From: Fimenecus sp045632525
GTDB lineage: Bacteria; Bacillota; Clostridia; Oscillospirales; Acutalibacteraceae
Assembly (NCBI GenBank): GCA_045632525.1
Contig: JAZQWV010000039.1
Location: forward strand, 1-15,133
DNA length: 15,133 nt
Direction: 5' to 3'
A program made the position numbers and the translations under genes. The notes under the pieces were generated by a model, which saw only the letters and a list, made by a program, of their open reading frames with translations, was not told where the DNA came from and made no database searches. Below, one piece after another: positions 1 through 7,491 of the stretch; position 1 is the stretch's first letter, and the number at the start of each line of letters is the position of its first letter.

Positions 1-2003
1 AAATGAGTAACTTTGTTCTTTTCTGTTTCTTGGAGTATTTTAGCAGGTAAGAAATGTTCATCAGGTTTAGATGCACAGAGAGTTCTACCTGTAATACCCC
101 ACCAGAAGAGTTCCCAAACAGAAACGTCAAATGTGTATGGAGTCTTTTGAAGGATTACATCATTTTCTTCTAATGGATATGTTTCATGCATCCACAATAT
201 TCTGTTTATTGCTGACTTATGACTTATCTTTGCTCCCTTTGGATTTCCTGTACTTCCTGATGTATAGATTACATATGCTGTATCTTCTTCATTTGCAAGG
301 ATAGGTGTCTTTTCTGTTGTTTCTTTACGGTTGAGAATTTCTGTTGCATTAATACATGGAACAGATGTTACAAGATTACAGAACTTGTCCTGTGCAATTA
401 CTGCTTTAGCACCAGAGTTATCTAAAATGTAGTCAATTCTTTCCTGTGGATAATTTGGGTCAAGTGGCAAGTATGCATTACCACCTCGGATAATTCCATA
501 CACTGCTCCATACATTTCAAATGAACGTTCACACATTACAGCGATAACAGATTTTGAATTGTCAGTAATATTTCTTACCTTGTTATCAATTCTTTCTGCA
601 AATAACTTGAAATCAGCAAATGATATTTCTTCTTCATTTGCTATGATACATACTTTATCACTGTTCTTTGTTGCATTTTCTTCAAAGAGAGAATAGAGAG
701 TTGTATTCTCAGGGATATTGTATGTGTGTTCTGTATTGTTGAAAGATGAGATAACTTTTTCTTTTTCTTCTTTTGTTAAATATTCTAATTCATACAAAGG
801 CTTGTCTGGATTTTCGATAGCATCACAAAGAAGCGTCATCAAGCGCTGATGAAGAAAGTCAATATCTTCTTCAGTAAATTTTTCAAGCAGATAATCATAA
901 TGAATTTTTAAAGTTCCTTCATTGTCGCGGTCTTCTATATGAACCTGAAGACTTTCAATTTGCATACCATTGTGCAACCATATACTTTCGGCAAAAGACC
1001 CTGTTATTCTTGTGTTTTGATAGCTTAAAATGATATCGTATGGCTTTTTGTAATCATGTTTTATTTCTTTTAACGCATCCTGATAAGTATATCTTTGATG
1101 TCTTAAAGATGAAAAAACTGCAGTTTCAATGTTCTCTAAATGATTTAAAAAACCGGATTTTTCATTCAATTTAATAAACACCGGAACAGTATTTACGAAT
1201 AATCCAACTGTATTTTTTTCTTGAGAGTTGTTTCTGTTCAAAACTGTTGTTCCAATGCAAAGATTTTCACAATTGTTATTTATTCTGCTTAAATATGTTG
1301 ACCATATTGAAAAAAACAATGTCAAAACAGAAGTGTTGTTTTTTTCTGCATAGTGCTTTATTGCTGCTGTTTGTTCGTCTGTTAATATGAATGTCTTGCG
1401 TTCAGCATCGTGTTTATTTGTTTCAATATTTGAAATGTATATAGGTTCATAAAAGTCAACCAATTGTTTAACAAAAAATTCTTCATCTTTTTTATAACGT
1501 TTTGATGAAAGGTAATTTGGTTCCTGTTTAATGTATTCAGCAAAAGAATATGCAGGAGGAAGTTCTCCTTGTAGTAGTACATTGAATTGATTCCCTATAA
1601 GAGCAATTGCCCAAGCGTCACCAATAATGTGATGAAGCTTAGGCATTATACCATATTTGTTTGGCATGACGATGAGTGCAATTTCACAAAGAGAATCGTC
1701 AGAGAACAAGGGTTGCTTTGCATAATCTAATGCGTAATTGTAAAAATCCGTTTCATCAGAAAAATACAAAACCTTTATTTCTTGCTTTTTATAGGGCTCA
1801 ACATATTGATATGTTTTTCCATTTTCTTTACGTAAATGAATTCTTAAAGCATCATTAAACTCAAAAAGCTTATTAACCTGTTCTTTTAACCAATCGACAT
1901 CTTTTTTGCCGTCGACTAACATATATCCACAAACATTAGAAATAGCACCGCCGCCAAAAAGTTCCATATTGTGAATTTGAAGTTGAGATTTTGTAAGATT
2001 CAT
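1..2003 (-). CDS. Non-ribosomal peptide synthetase, N-terminal condensation + adenylation domains (partial, runs off the left edge)
   Basis: The 667 visible residues open straight into a condensation (C) domain and continue into an adenylation (A) domain, and the rest lies outside the window. The C-domain active site is at residues 124-130 (HHIIGDA), which keeps both His and the Asp of HHxxxDG but has Ala for the last Gly. The A domain begins near residue 455. It shows the nucleotide-binding loop YTSGSTGNPKG near residue 580 and the A4 core FDVSVWE near 620, so the first three specificity residues are D-V-W. An in-frame stop lies about 40 nt upstream and only this ATG fits, with a modest AGGTTG site before it. 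It starts 26 nt after the acyl carrier gene and is surely co-transcribed with it. A C domain at the very N terminus, next to an acyl ligase and carrier, implies that it accepts an acyl chain. The amino acid and the number of modules cannot be read here. Confidence 0.93.
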   Translation of the reverse strand, partial: MNLTKSQLQIHNMELFGGGAISNVCGYMLVDGKKDVDWLKEQVNKLFEFNDALRIHLRKENGKTYQYVEPYKKQEIKVLYFSDETDFYNYALDYAKQPLFSDDSLCEIALIVMPNKYGIMPKLHHIIGDAWAIALIGNQFNVLLQGELPPAYSFAEYIKQEPNYLSSKRYKKDEEFFVKQLVDFYEPIYISNIETNKHDAERKTFILTDEQTAAIKHYAEKNNTSVLTLFFSIWSTYLSRINNNCENLCIGTTVLNRNNSQEKNTVGLFVNTVPVFIKLNEKSGFLNHLENIETAVFSSLRHQRYTYQDALKEIKHDYKKPYDIILSYQNTRITGSFAESIWLHNGMQIESLQVHIEDRDNEGTLKIHYDYLLEKFTEEDIDFLHQRLMTLLCDAIENPDKPLYELEYLTKEEKEKVISSFNNTEHTYNIPENTTLYSLFEENATKNSDKVCIIANEEEISFADFKLFAERIDNKVRNITDNSKSVIAVMCERSFEMYGAVYGIIRGGNAYLPLDPNYPQERIDYILDNSGAKAVIAQDKFCNLVTSVPCINATEILNRKETTEKTPILANEEDTAYVIYTSGSTGNPKGAKISHKSAINRILWMHETYPLEENDVILQKTPYTFDVSVWELFWWGITGRTLCASKPDEHFLPAKILQETEKNKVTH

Positions 2004-2029
2004 ATTGTCAACCTGCTTTTGATATGTAC

Positions 2030-2254
2030 TTATTTTTGTGATTTAATAAAATCAAGAACATCCCCGACAGTAATTAAAGTTTTTAATTTTTTATCCGGAA
2101 TTTCAATGTCAAATTCGTCTTCAACCTCGCAAACAAGATTGACTAAATCTAATGAATTAAGTTTTAAATCTGCGAGAAGACGAGATTCTTCTGTTATTTC
2201 TATACTTTTATCTTCCATAGCTTTAAGAGCTATTACCTGTAATTTTTCAAGCAT
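2030..2254 (-). CDS. Free-standing acyl carrier protein
   Basis: This 74-residue acidic helical protein is of normal carrier length. The phosphopantetheine site is Ser34 in LKLNSLDLVNLV. The usual residue before the Ser is Asp (DSL), and here it is Asn. The EVEDEFDIEIPD helix-III region and the closing VGDVLDFI are standard for the family. Its ribosome site GAGGTG is embedded in the last codons (Gly-Glu-Val) of the upstream acyl ligase, and only 2 nt separate the ligase stop from this ATG, so the two are probably translationally coupled. Between an acyl ligase and an NRPS beginning with a C domain, its likely job is to hold the activated fatty acid and present it to that C domain. It is unlikely to be the fatty-acid-synthesis AcpP, since no fab genes are near. 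Its dedicated role is inferred from the neighbours. Confidence 0.92.
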   Translation of the reverse strand: MLEKLQVIALKAMEDKSIEITEESRLLADLKLNSLDLVNLVCEVEDEFDIEIPDKKLKTLITVGDVLDFIKSQK

Positions 2255-2256
2255 TT

Positions 2257-3852
2257 TTACACCTCGCCAATATTGTTTCTTTTGATTTTCTTTGTTGTGG
2301 TTTTTTCGAATGCTGTATCTCTAAATACAGTTTTTGAGATTCTTTTATATTTAGGTGCTTTTCTGTTTAATTCTTCAATACCCTGATATATTCGTTTTTC
2401 TATTTCAGTATCGCGTTGACTTAAATAAATTTCTGCAATAATAGTGTCGTTTTGGTTATAAACAACCACTTCTTCTATTTCTGGAATGTTATTGGTTAAT
2501 GACATTTCCATACTTTCAGGAGAGATGTTTTCGCCATTTGAAAGAACAATTAAATTCTTGCTTCTGCCAGTAATATATAACAAGCCATCTTTTAGTTCTC
2601 CAAGGTCACCAGTTTTGTACCAATCGCCATCAAAAGCATCTTTAGTTGCCTGAGGATTTTTATAATAGCCTAAAAAGACGATATCACCTTTTACTTGTAC
2701 TTCAGAATCAACAATTCTTACTTCAACACCATCGAAAACACCACCCGCACTGTCGGGACAATAATCGCTATTTCTTGCGGCAGAAACCAAAGGAGAACAT
2801 TCAGATGTTCCGTAACCGCCTACAATAGTAAGCCCGAAATCAGTCAACCCCGCAACGGTTTTTTCGTTAATTGGTGCACCTCCAACTGCAATCAATTCTA
2901 AATTCCCACCGAAAGCTTCTAAAATTTTTGCAAAAAATTTTCTTCTTAAATCGATTCCAATTTTACGCAACGCTTTACTAACGATTAATAGTTTATCTAC
3001 AGCATTTTCTTTGTTGGTGCCCTTTAATTTTTCTATTATCTTTTTGTAAAAAGTATCCAGCATTAGTGGTACAACTGCTATGAATTTTGGTTTACAAAAG
3101 GTCATATCAGTCATAAGATTTTTTAGGCTTTTGTTAATGAAAATGGAGCTTCCAACAAGAAGGGGTACTGTAACAGCAGCAATGACAGCATAAGTGTGAT
3201 TTAGTGGTAACACCAACATAGAACTGTCAGGAACTGATATGCTTTTTGATGTTGCTATAGTATCTGATGAGAGATTTTTGTGGCTCAACATAACTCCTTT
3301 CGGCTCACTTGTTGTGCCCGATGTATAAACAAGAGTGCACATTGAATTTTCGTCGATAACTGTATTTTGATATGACAAATCACGATTCGAAATAAGTTTT
3401 TTACCTTCTTTTATAATTTCGTCAAAATCTTTCATATTTATAAGATTTTGACATCCTGTTGTTTCTGCTTCTTCAAGGTAGTCGTTTGAATGAACAATTA
3501 TCGTTGTGTCGCTATTTTCAAATAGAAATTTTAAATCATCGATAGAGGCTTCTTTATCAAGAGGTACAATAACATTATTTGTGTTAACTGTTGCAAAGTA
3601 TGTAATAATCCATTCATAACTATTTTCGCCAAGAACTGCAATATGTGTATGATTGCATCCTTGTGAAATAAAATAGGTACCTAATGCTTCAATATCTTCT
3701 TTAAACTCTCTATAGGTCTTTGATTTTTCGCTTTTTTTCTTTAACCAATGAAAAGCTGTTCTATCAGCGAATTCTGTGCCACAATAATCTATAAAATTCT
3801 TTAAATTAGTGAACTCTAGAACGTCATAAAGTGGATAACTTTTGTTTTTCAT
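2257..3852 (-). CDS. AMP-forming acyl-CoA/acyl-ACP ligase (lipo-initiation ligase)
   Basis: This 531-residue member of the ANL (acyl-CoA synthetase / NRPS adenylation / luciferase) superfamily has all the cores in order: P-loop YTSGTTSEPKG at 176-186, A5 GYGTSECSP at 346-354, A7 YKTGDLGEL at 412-420, hinge GRSKNLIVLSNGENISP at 429-445, and the C-terminal catalytic Lys probably K522 in KTTTKKIKR. Two positions depart from the common pattern: Ser182 where Gly is usual in the P-loop, and Lys521 where Gly usually precedes the catalytic Lys. Overall it reads like long-chain fatty-acid ligases (FadD type), not an amino-acid A domain. The ATG is preceded by AAGGAG at good spacing. As first gene of the operon, followed by a lone carrier protein and an NRPS, it most likely adenylates a fatty acid and loads it onto that carrier. 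Loading onto CoA instead cannot be excluded. Confidence 0.93.
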   Translation of the reverse strand: MKNKSYPLYDVLEFTNLKNFIDYCGTEFADRTAFHWLKKKSEKSKTYREFKEDIEALGTYFISQGCNHTHIAVLGENSYEWIITYFATVNTNNVIVPLDKEASIDDLKFLFENSDTTIIVHSNDYLEEAETTGCQNLINMKDFDEIIKEGKKLISNRDLSYQNTVIDENSMCTLVYTSGTTSEPKGVMLSHKNLSSDTIATSKSISVPDSSMLVLPLNHTYAVIAAVTVPLLVGSSIFINKSLKNLMTDMTFCKPKFIAVVPLMLDTFYKKIIEKLKGTNKENAVDKLLIVSKALRKIGIDLRRKFFAKILEAFGGNLELIAVGGAPINEKTVAGLTDFGLTIVGGYGTSECSPLVSAARNSDYCPDSAGGVFDGVEVRIVDSEVQVKGDIVFLGYYKNPQATKDAFDGDWYKTGDLGELKDGLLYITGRSKNLIVLSNGENISPESMEMSLTNNIPEIEEVVVYNQNDTIIAEIYLSQRDTEIEKRIYQGIEELNRKAPKYKRISKTVFRDTAFEKTTTKKIKRNNIGEV

Positions 3853-3887
3853 AAGGCTACTCCTTGAAAATTGTTATATTCTGAGTA

Positions 3888-3916
3888 ATTATACCATAAC
3901 GTTCCATTAAATTCAA
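3888..3916 (-). promoter_or_regulatory. Sigma-A promoter of the acyl ligase-ACP-NRPS operon
   Basis: On the minus strand, -35 TTGAAT (3916-3911), a 17-nt spacer and a perfect -10 TATAAT (3893-3888) preceded by TGG, which makes it an extended -10. It lies about 36 nt before the ligase start codon. This is close to consensus, so basal expression should be substantial unless a repressor acts. No operator was recognised. Confidence 0.8.
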
Positions 3917-4018
3917 TAAAATTTGTGCATTAATATAGTATTAGAAAAATATTTCCAAATCATATTGCTTTTGAATTAATAGCAAGAAAATAAGTAAAAC
4001 TTGGATTTATAATAGCAC

Positions 4019-4047
4019 TTGTTTTTAACGAGAAGGTATGATATAAT
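4019..4047 (+). promoter_or_regulatory. Sigma-A promoter of panD
   Basis: -35 TTGTTT, 17-nt spacer and -10 TATAAT with an extended TGA before it, on the plus strand. It would give a leader of about 55-60 nt before panD. A TTGACA at 4064-4069 looks like another -35, but no good -10 follows at the right distance. Confidence 0.65.
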
Positions 4048-4110
4048 AAATAGCATTTTAAAGTTGACAATTAATATGATGTTTAAATTATTCTAATAAG
4101 AGGTTCGAAA

Positions 4111-4494
4111 ATGTATCTTACAATGTTGAAAAGCAAAATTCATCGTGCTACTGTTACTCAGTCAGAGTTGAATTATGTTGGTAGCATCACAATAGATAAA
4201 ACATTGATGAAGGCTGCTGGGTTGCTTGAATACGAAAAAGTTCAGATAGCTGACATTGATAATGGCAACAGATTTGAAACATACATAATCGCAGGTGAAG
4301 AAAATAGCGGTTGTATTTGTCTCAATGGTGCAGCAGCAAAGTGTGTTGAAGTCGGTGATAAAGTTATCATTATGGCTTATGCACAAATGACACCTGAAGA
4401 GAATGAAAGTCATTATCCAAAAGTTGTTTTTGTTAATGATAAAAATGAAATTGTCGAAGTTGTTAACTACGAAAAACACGGTGAAATTAAATAA
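4111..4494 (+). CDS. panD: Aspartate 1-decarboxylase precursor
   Basis: This enzyme converts L-aspartate to beta-alanine and CO2 in the cytoplasm, the beta-alanine branch of pantothenate/CoA synthesis. It is pyruvoyl-dependent: the proenzyme cuts itself between Gly24 and Ser25, seen here in YVGSIT, and Ser25 becomes the pyruvoyl group. Other family hallmarks are the start MYLTMLKSKIHRATVT with Lys9, residues AAGLLEYEKVQI, and the GAAAKCVEVGDKVIIMAYAQM block. The 127-residue length is normal. AAGAGG sits 7 nt before the ATG. The gene stands alone, without panB or panC, between its own promoter and terminator. It is transcribed away from the NRPS operon, whose carrier domains consume the CoA-derived phosphopantetheine, though the link between the two is only positional. 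Confidence 0.97.
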   Translation: MYLTMLKSKIHRATVTQSELNYVGSITIDKTLMKAAGLLEYEKVQIADIDNGNRFETYIIAGEENSGCICLNGAAAKCVEVGDKVIIMAYAQMTPEENESHYPKVVFVNDKNEIVEVVNYEKHGEIK

Positions 4495-4500
4495 TTTTAA

Positions 4501-4530
4501 ATCCACTTGCTTTTGCAGGTGGATTTTTTT
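4501..4530 (+). terminator. Rho-independent terminator of panD
   Basis: A 10-bp stem (ATCCACTTGC / GCAGGTGGAT, one T-G wobble) with a TTTT loop and a run of Ts, starting 6 nt after the panD stop. It isolates panD from the sigma-factor operon downstream. Confidence 0.9.
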
Positions 4531-4548
4531 ACATTTTTTGAAAATTAT

Positions 4549-4575
4549 TGAAACAGTTTTGAATTTTTGATACTC
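4549..4575 (+). promoter_or_regulatory. Candidate ECF-type promoter of the sigma factor operon
   Basis: TGAAAC at 4549-4554, a 16-nt spacer, then TACTC at 4571-4575. The upstream box and spacing resemble known ECF promoters such as the B. subtilis SigW type (TGAAAC-N16-CGTA), while the downstream box only partly fits. ECF factors commonly transcribe their own gene, and no good TATAAT-type promoter is visible between the panD terminator and the gene. The overlapping TTGAAA-17-TACTCT could also be read as a poor sigma-A promoter. Confidence 0.4.
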
Positions 4576-4630
4576 TTATATTGTGAAAGGGAAAATTTTA
4601 CAGATGCTTTGCAAAAGTGGGGTGTGAAAA

Positions 4631-5131
4631 ATGAAAAAAGAAATGAAAAAACTTGTTCAGTCTGCAATATCAGGGGACAAAGATGCATTCGGCACTCTTT
4701 ATGAGATATACTCTGCCGATATGTATCGTTTTGCATTGAGTATGTGCAAAAATTCCTTTGATGCGCAAGATGCTGTGCAAGAAACAGTTTTATCAGTTTT
4801 TAAGAGTATTCACGGGGTAAAAAATCCCGAGAAATTCAAGTCATATCTTTTTTCATCTCTTTCAAATACTTGCAAAAGAAAGCTTTCAGAAAATTATCAT
4901 ATAGTTGAGTTCCAGGATGAGGGGTATGTGGATAGCGAAATTGAATTTTCAATTCCTGTTCGCGAAGCGTTATCAAAGCTCGACGAAGAATCAAGACAGA
5001 TTTTAATGCTGTCAATTGCAGGTGGATTCAAGTCACGAGAAATCGGTGAAATGCTAGAAATTCCTGCAAATACGGTCAGAACAAAACATAAAAGAGCATT
5101 AGAAAAAATGAGAGAGGAGTTAAGCTTATGA
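4631..5131 (+). CDS. ECF-type RNA polymerase sigma factor
   Basis: This 166-residue two-domain sigma factor lacks regions 1 and 3. Region 2 (residues about 15-90) includes DAQDAVQETVLSVF for core binding and -10 recognition. Region 4 (about 109-163) carries the helix-turn-helix REIGEMLEIPANTVRTKHKRA, which reads the -35 box. The size and layout are those of ECF (group IV) factors. The first ATG is favoured because GGGGTG lies 6 nt before it, although a second Met follows four codons later. Its stop overlaps the next start in ATGA, so the partner protein is translationally coupled. That partner has a short cytoplasmic tail, one membrane segment and a large outer domain, the usual plan of an anti-sigma/sensor. 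The regulon is unknown, and self-activation is suggested by the box upstream. Confidence 0.92.
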   Translation: MKKEMKKLVQSAISGDKDAFGTLYEIYSADMYRFALSMCKNSFDAQDAVQETVLSVFKSIHGVKNPEKFKSYLFSSLSNTCKRKLSENYHIVEFQDEGYVDSEIEFSIPVREALSKLDEESRQILMLSIAGGFKSREIGEMLEIPANTVRTKHKRALEKMREELSL

Positions 5132-7224
5132 ACAAGAAGATAGAGAATGCATTGAACGAAAAAATGCAAGTGAAACTTCCCAGAGAACTTGAAAAAGACA
5201 ACATTCTTGATATGCTTGAAAGCACAGAAAATATAGTTGAATCAACAGAAAAATCATATAGGCCACATCGTGTAAGAAAACTCGTGCCTCTTGCAGCATC
5301 TCTTGCGTTGATGATTGGTTTGCTGAGTGTTTTTGGTAACGGAAATTTCAATAAAAAAATCAATAATGAGACAGGCGACATAACAGAAGTTGTGCAATAT
5401 CAATCCTATGATAAAATTTATGGCAAATTTGAAACTCTTCACAAAGAAGCCGAAAAAGTTAAATTGCAAGACGGGATTTACAACATGTTTGCAGGCAATG
5501 TGGAGTATGCAGATGACTTTGCTGAAAATTCCAGTAGCACTTTGACAGGTGGCGTTATAAACGAAAGTATGAATGAGGGTGCTATGACTGATACTACTGC
5601 AAAGCCAGGTGCAACTGCGGATGATTCAGATGCTAACAGAAATCACGGCACAACAAACACTCAAGAACAAGATGTTGACGAAGGCGACCTTATCAAAACT
5701 GATGGTAAATATCTCTATGTAACAAGAAGAAACAATTCAGTTGTTTCTATCGTTGATATTCAGAACAACAAGTTAGAAAAAGTATCGCAGATTGAGATTA
5801 AAGCTGACGAAGATATTCAAGAAATTTATCTCAATAGTAAAACGCTTATAATCGTTGGTACTGCTTACGATTTCACACAGAGTGAAGCGTCAGAAAACAC
5901 AGCTTCGGGTGCAAGACTTTATGGTGCGGACATAGCTTATGGAATAGGCAATTTGTTCGTTAAAGTTTATGACATCAGCAACGCAAAAGAACCAAAACTT
6001 GTGACAGAATATTCGCAACAGGGTCAATATGAAAATTCTAGAATGATTGGCACAAAACTTTATTGTGTAAGCACTTATTATGTGAATGTTGCAAGGGATG
6101 ATTATAAAGATTATTGCATTCCTGAAATAACAATAAATGGCGTTTGTGAGCCTGTTCCAGCAGGTTGTATTTCTGTAATTGAAGACAGCAAATCATCAAC
6201 TTATGCAGTAATTACGACCCTTGATATTTCAAAGGATAAAGAGCCTGAAAGCGAAGCAATTTTAGGTGATTGCGACAATCTTTATGCATCTTCACAAAGT
6301 ATGTTTTTAAGTGAAAACGATTGGAATGAAAAATCAGAAGAATTCACTAAAATCTATCGTTTTGAATATACCGAAACAGGCATCGAATACAAGTGCATGG
6401 GCAAAGTGCCGGGATATATCAAAAATCAGTTTGCAATGAGTTATGATGGTGAATATTTCAAGATTGCAACCACAAAAAACAATGCAAAAGTTGATGGTGA
6501 TGCAATGTGGATGTCTATTGATGACAGAACCAATAATCTCTATATTCTCAACAATCAAATGCAGATTATGGGCAAAGTCGAAGACCTTGCAAAAGGTGAA
6601 ACGATTGAGTCGGTTAGATATATTGGCAACACAGCTTATGTTGTAACATTCAGACAGACAGACCCACTATTTGTAATTGATTTAAGCGACCCCACAAATC
6701 CAACCGTAAAAGGTGAACTTAAAATTACAGGATTTTCTGAATATCTTCACCCAATTACCAATAATCTTTTAATCGGTGTTGGTCAGGACGGCACAGAAAC
6801 AGGCACAAATGGTGATTGCAAAATCTCTCTTTTTGATGTGAGTGACCCTAATAAGCCGTTTGAAGCATCAAAAGTTACTGTTGCAAAGGGTAGCGCAAGT
6901 GTGCATAGTCCTGTGGCATATAATCACAAATGCTTTGTAAAACTTTCCGAGAATGAGTTCGCAGTACCATTTATTGTTTACGCACATTTATCGGTTTCTC
7001 ATAGCAAGCCACAAAATTTTGCACTTTATATCCGATATAAAGTAGAAAACGGAACAGTCAAAGAAATCGCAAGATATAATCTTACAGAAAAATGCGACAT
7101 TCTTGGTGGAACTTATGTGGGAGACACATTTTTTGCAATTATTAACAACTACAAAAATGATGGGTTCCAGTTGATTGCGTTTGACCTTAATACAAACGAA
7201 GAAATTAATCGTGTTAGTTTGTAA
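5128..7224 (+). CDS. Membrane-anchored beta-propeller protein, candidate anti-sigma/sensor
   Basis: This 698-residue protein has three parts: a charged cytoplasmic N terminus (1-50), one hydrophobic segment (about 51-71, KLVPLAASLALMIGLLSVFG) and a long extracytoplasmic part. A low-complexity Ser/Thr/Asp/Gly linker (about 133-175) leads into the signature NTQEQDVDEGDLIKTDGKYL at 177-196. That matches the secreted C-terminal beta-propeller family distantly related to WD40 (Pfam Beta_propel, by recognition). Repeats such as VKVYDISNAKEPKLV and FVIDLSDPTNPTVKG are propeller blades. Arg/Lys just before the hydrophobic segment puts the N terminus inside. The 4-nt overlap with an ECF sigma gene suggests that the cytoplasmic tail binds the sigma factor, but there is no zinc-type HxxxCxxC anti-sigma motif. 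The regulatory role is inference, while the propeller and membrane anchor are clear. Confidence 0.88.
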   Translation: MNKKIENALNEKMQVKLPRELEKDNILDMLESTENIVESTEKSYRPHRVRKLVPLAASLALMIGLLSVFGNGNFNKKINNETGDITEVVQYQSYDKIYGKFETLHKEAEKVKLQDGIYNMFAGNVEYADDFAENSSSTLTGGVINESMNEGAMTDTTAKPGATADDSDANRNHGTTNTQEQDVDEGDLIKTDGKYLYVTRRNNSVVSIVDIQNNKLEKVSQIEIKADEDIQEIYLNSKTLIIVGTAYDFTQSEASENTASGARLYGADIAYGIGNLFVKVYDISNAKEPKLVTEYSQQGQYENSRMIGTKLYCVSTYYVNVARDDYKDYCIPEITINGVCEPVPAGCISVIEDSKSSTYAVITTLDISKDKEPESEAILGDCDNLYASSQSMFLSENDWNEKSEEFTKIYRFEYTETGIEYKCMGKVPGYIKNQFAMSYDGEYFKIATTKNNAKVDGDAMWMSIDDRTNNLYILNNQMQIMGKVEDLAKGETIESVRYIGNTAYVVTFRQTDPLFVIDLSDPTNPTVKGELKITGFSEYLHPITNNLLIGVGQDGTETGTNGDCKISLFDVSDPNKPFEASKVTVAKGSASVHSPVAYNHKCFVKLSENEFAVPFIVYAHLSVSHSKPQNFALYIRYKVENGTVKEIARYNLTEKCDILGGTYVGDTFFAIINNYKNDGFQLIAFDLNTNEEINRVSL

Positions 7225-7243
7225 TTGATGGGAAGTGGCATAA

Positions 7244-7468
7244 ATGGATAAAATAAAGAAATCTGTAATAACTCTTATAACCATTGTGACAACATGGATA
7301 TTGTTGAGTTATGTGTTTTTCCCTATAAAACTTTCGGCTTCTCGTGAGATTTATTTTATAGAGACAATGACCCACATGATACCCTTAAAACTTGCAATAA
7401 CAACACTTTTTGCTCTTGTAAGTGTGTTTATCTATGAACAAAAAATCGAAAAATCTAAAACAGAGTAG
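7244..7468 (+). CDS. Small two-membrane-segment protein of unknown function
   Basis: This 74-residue protein has a basic start (MDKIKK) and two hydrophobic stretches, about residues 8-27 (VITLITIVTTWILLSYVFF) and 48-64 (LKLAITTLFALVSVFIY). They are joined by a polar loop and followed by a charged tail. The positive-inside pattern suggests that both ends are cytoplasmic. It begins 19 nt after the beta-propeller gene with a GGGAAGTGG-like ribosome site, and no promoter or terminator lies between, so it is the probable third gene of the sigma operon. I do not recognise a family. It could be a membrane partner of the propeller protein or an unrelated small protein. That it is a real gene is supported by position and composition only. 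Confidence 0.6.
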   Translation: MDKIKKSVITLITIVTTWILLSYVFFPIKLSASREIYFIETMTHMIPLKLAITTLFALVSVFIYEQKIEKSKTE

Positions 7469-7491
7469 AGCCTAAATCCCTTTCGTAGTAA

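Noticed and set aside
1..20. A serine-type specificity code (D-V-W-H) using the His near the left edge
   Set aside because: Counting from the A4 core shows that this His is two positions short of code residue 278, which lies outside the window.
2030..2254. The carrier as housekeeping AcpP
   Set aside because: It is coupled to an acyl ligase and an NRPS, no fab genes are nearby, and its serine site is NSL and not the usual DSL.
1971..2285. Plus-strand frame of 104 codons across the NRPS start and the carrier gene
   Set aside because: It is antisense to well-supported genes, has no ribosome site and resembles no protein family. It is a shadow.
4064..4069. TTGACA before panD as the real -35 box
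   Set aside because: No acceptable -10 box lies 16-18 nt downstream, whereas the set TTGTTT-17-TATAAT with extended TGA fits well.
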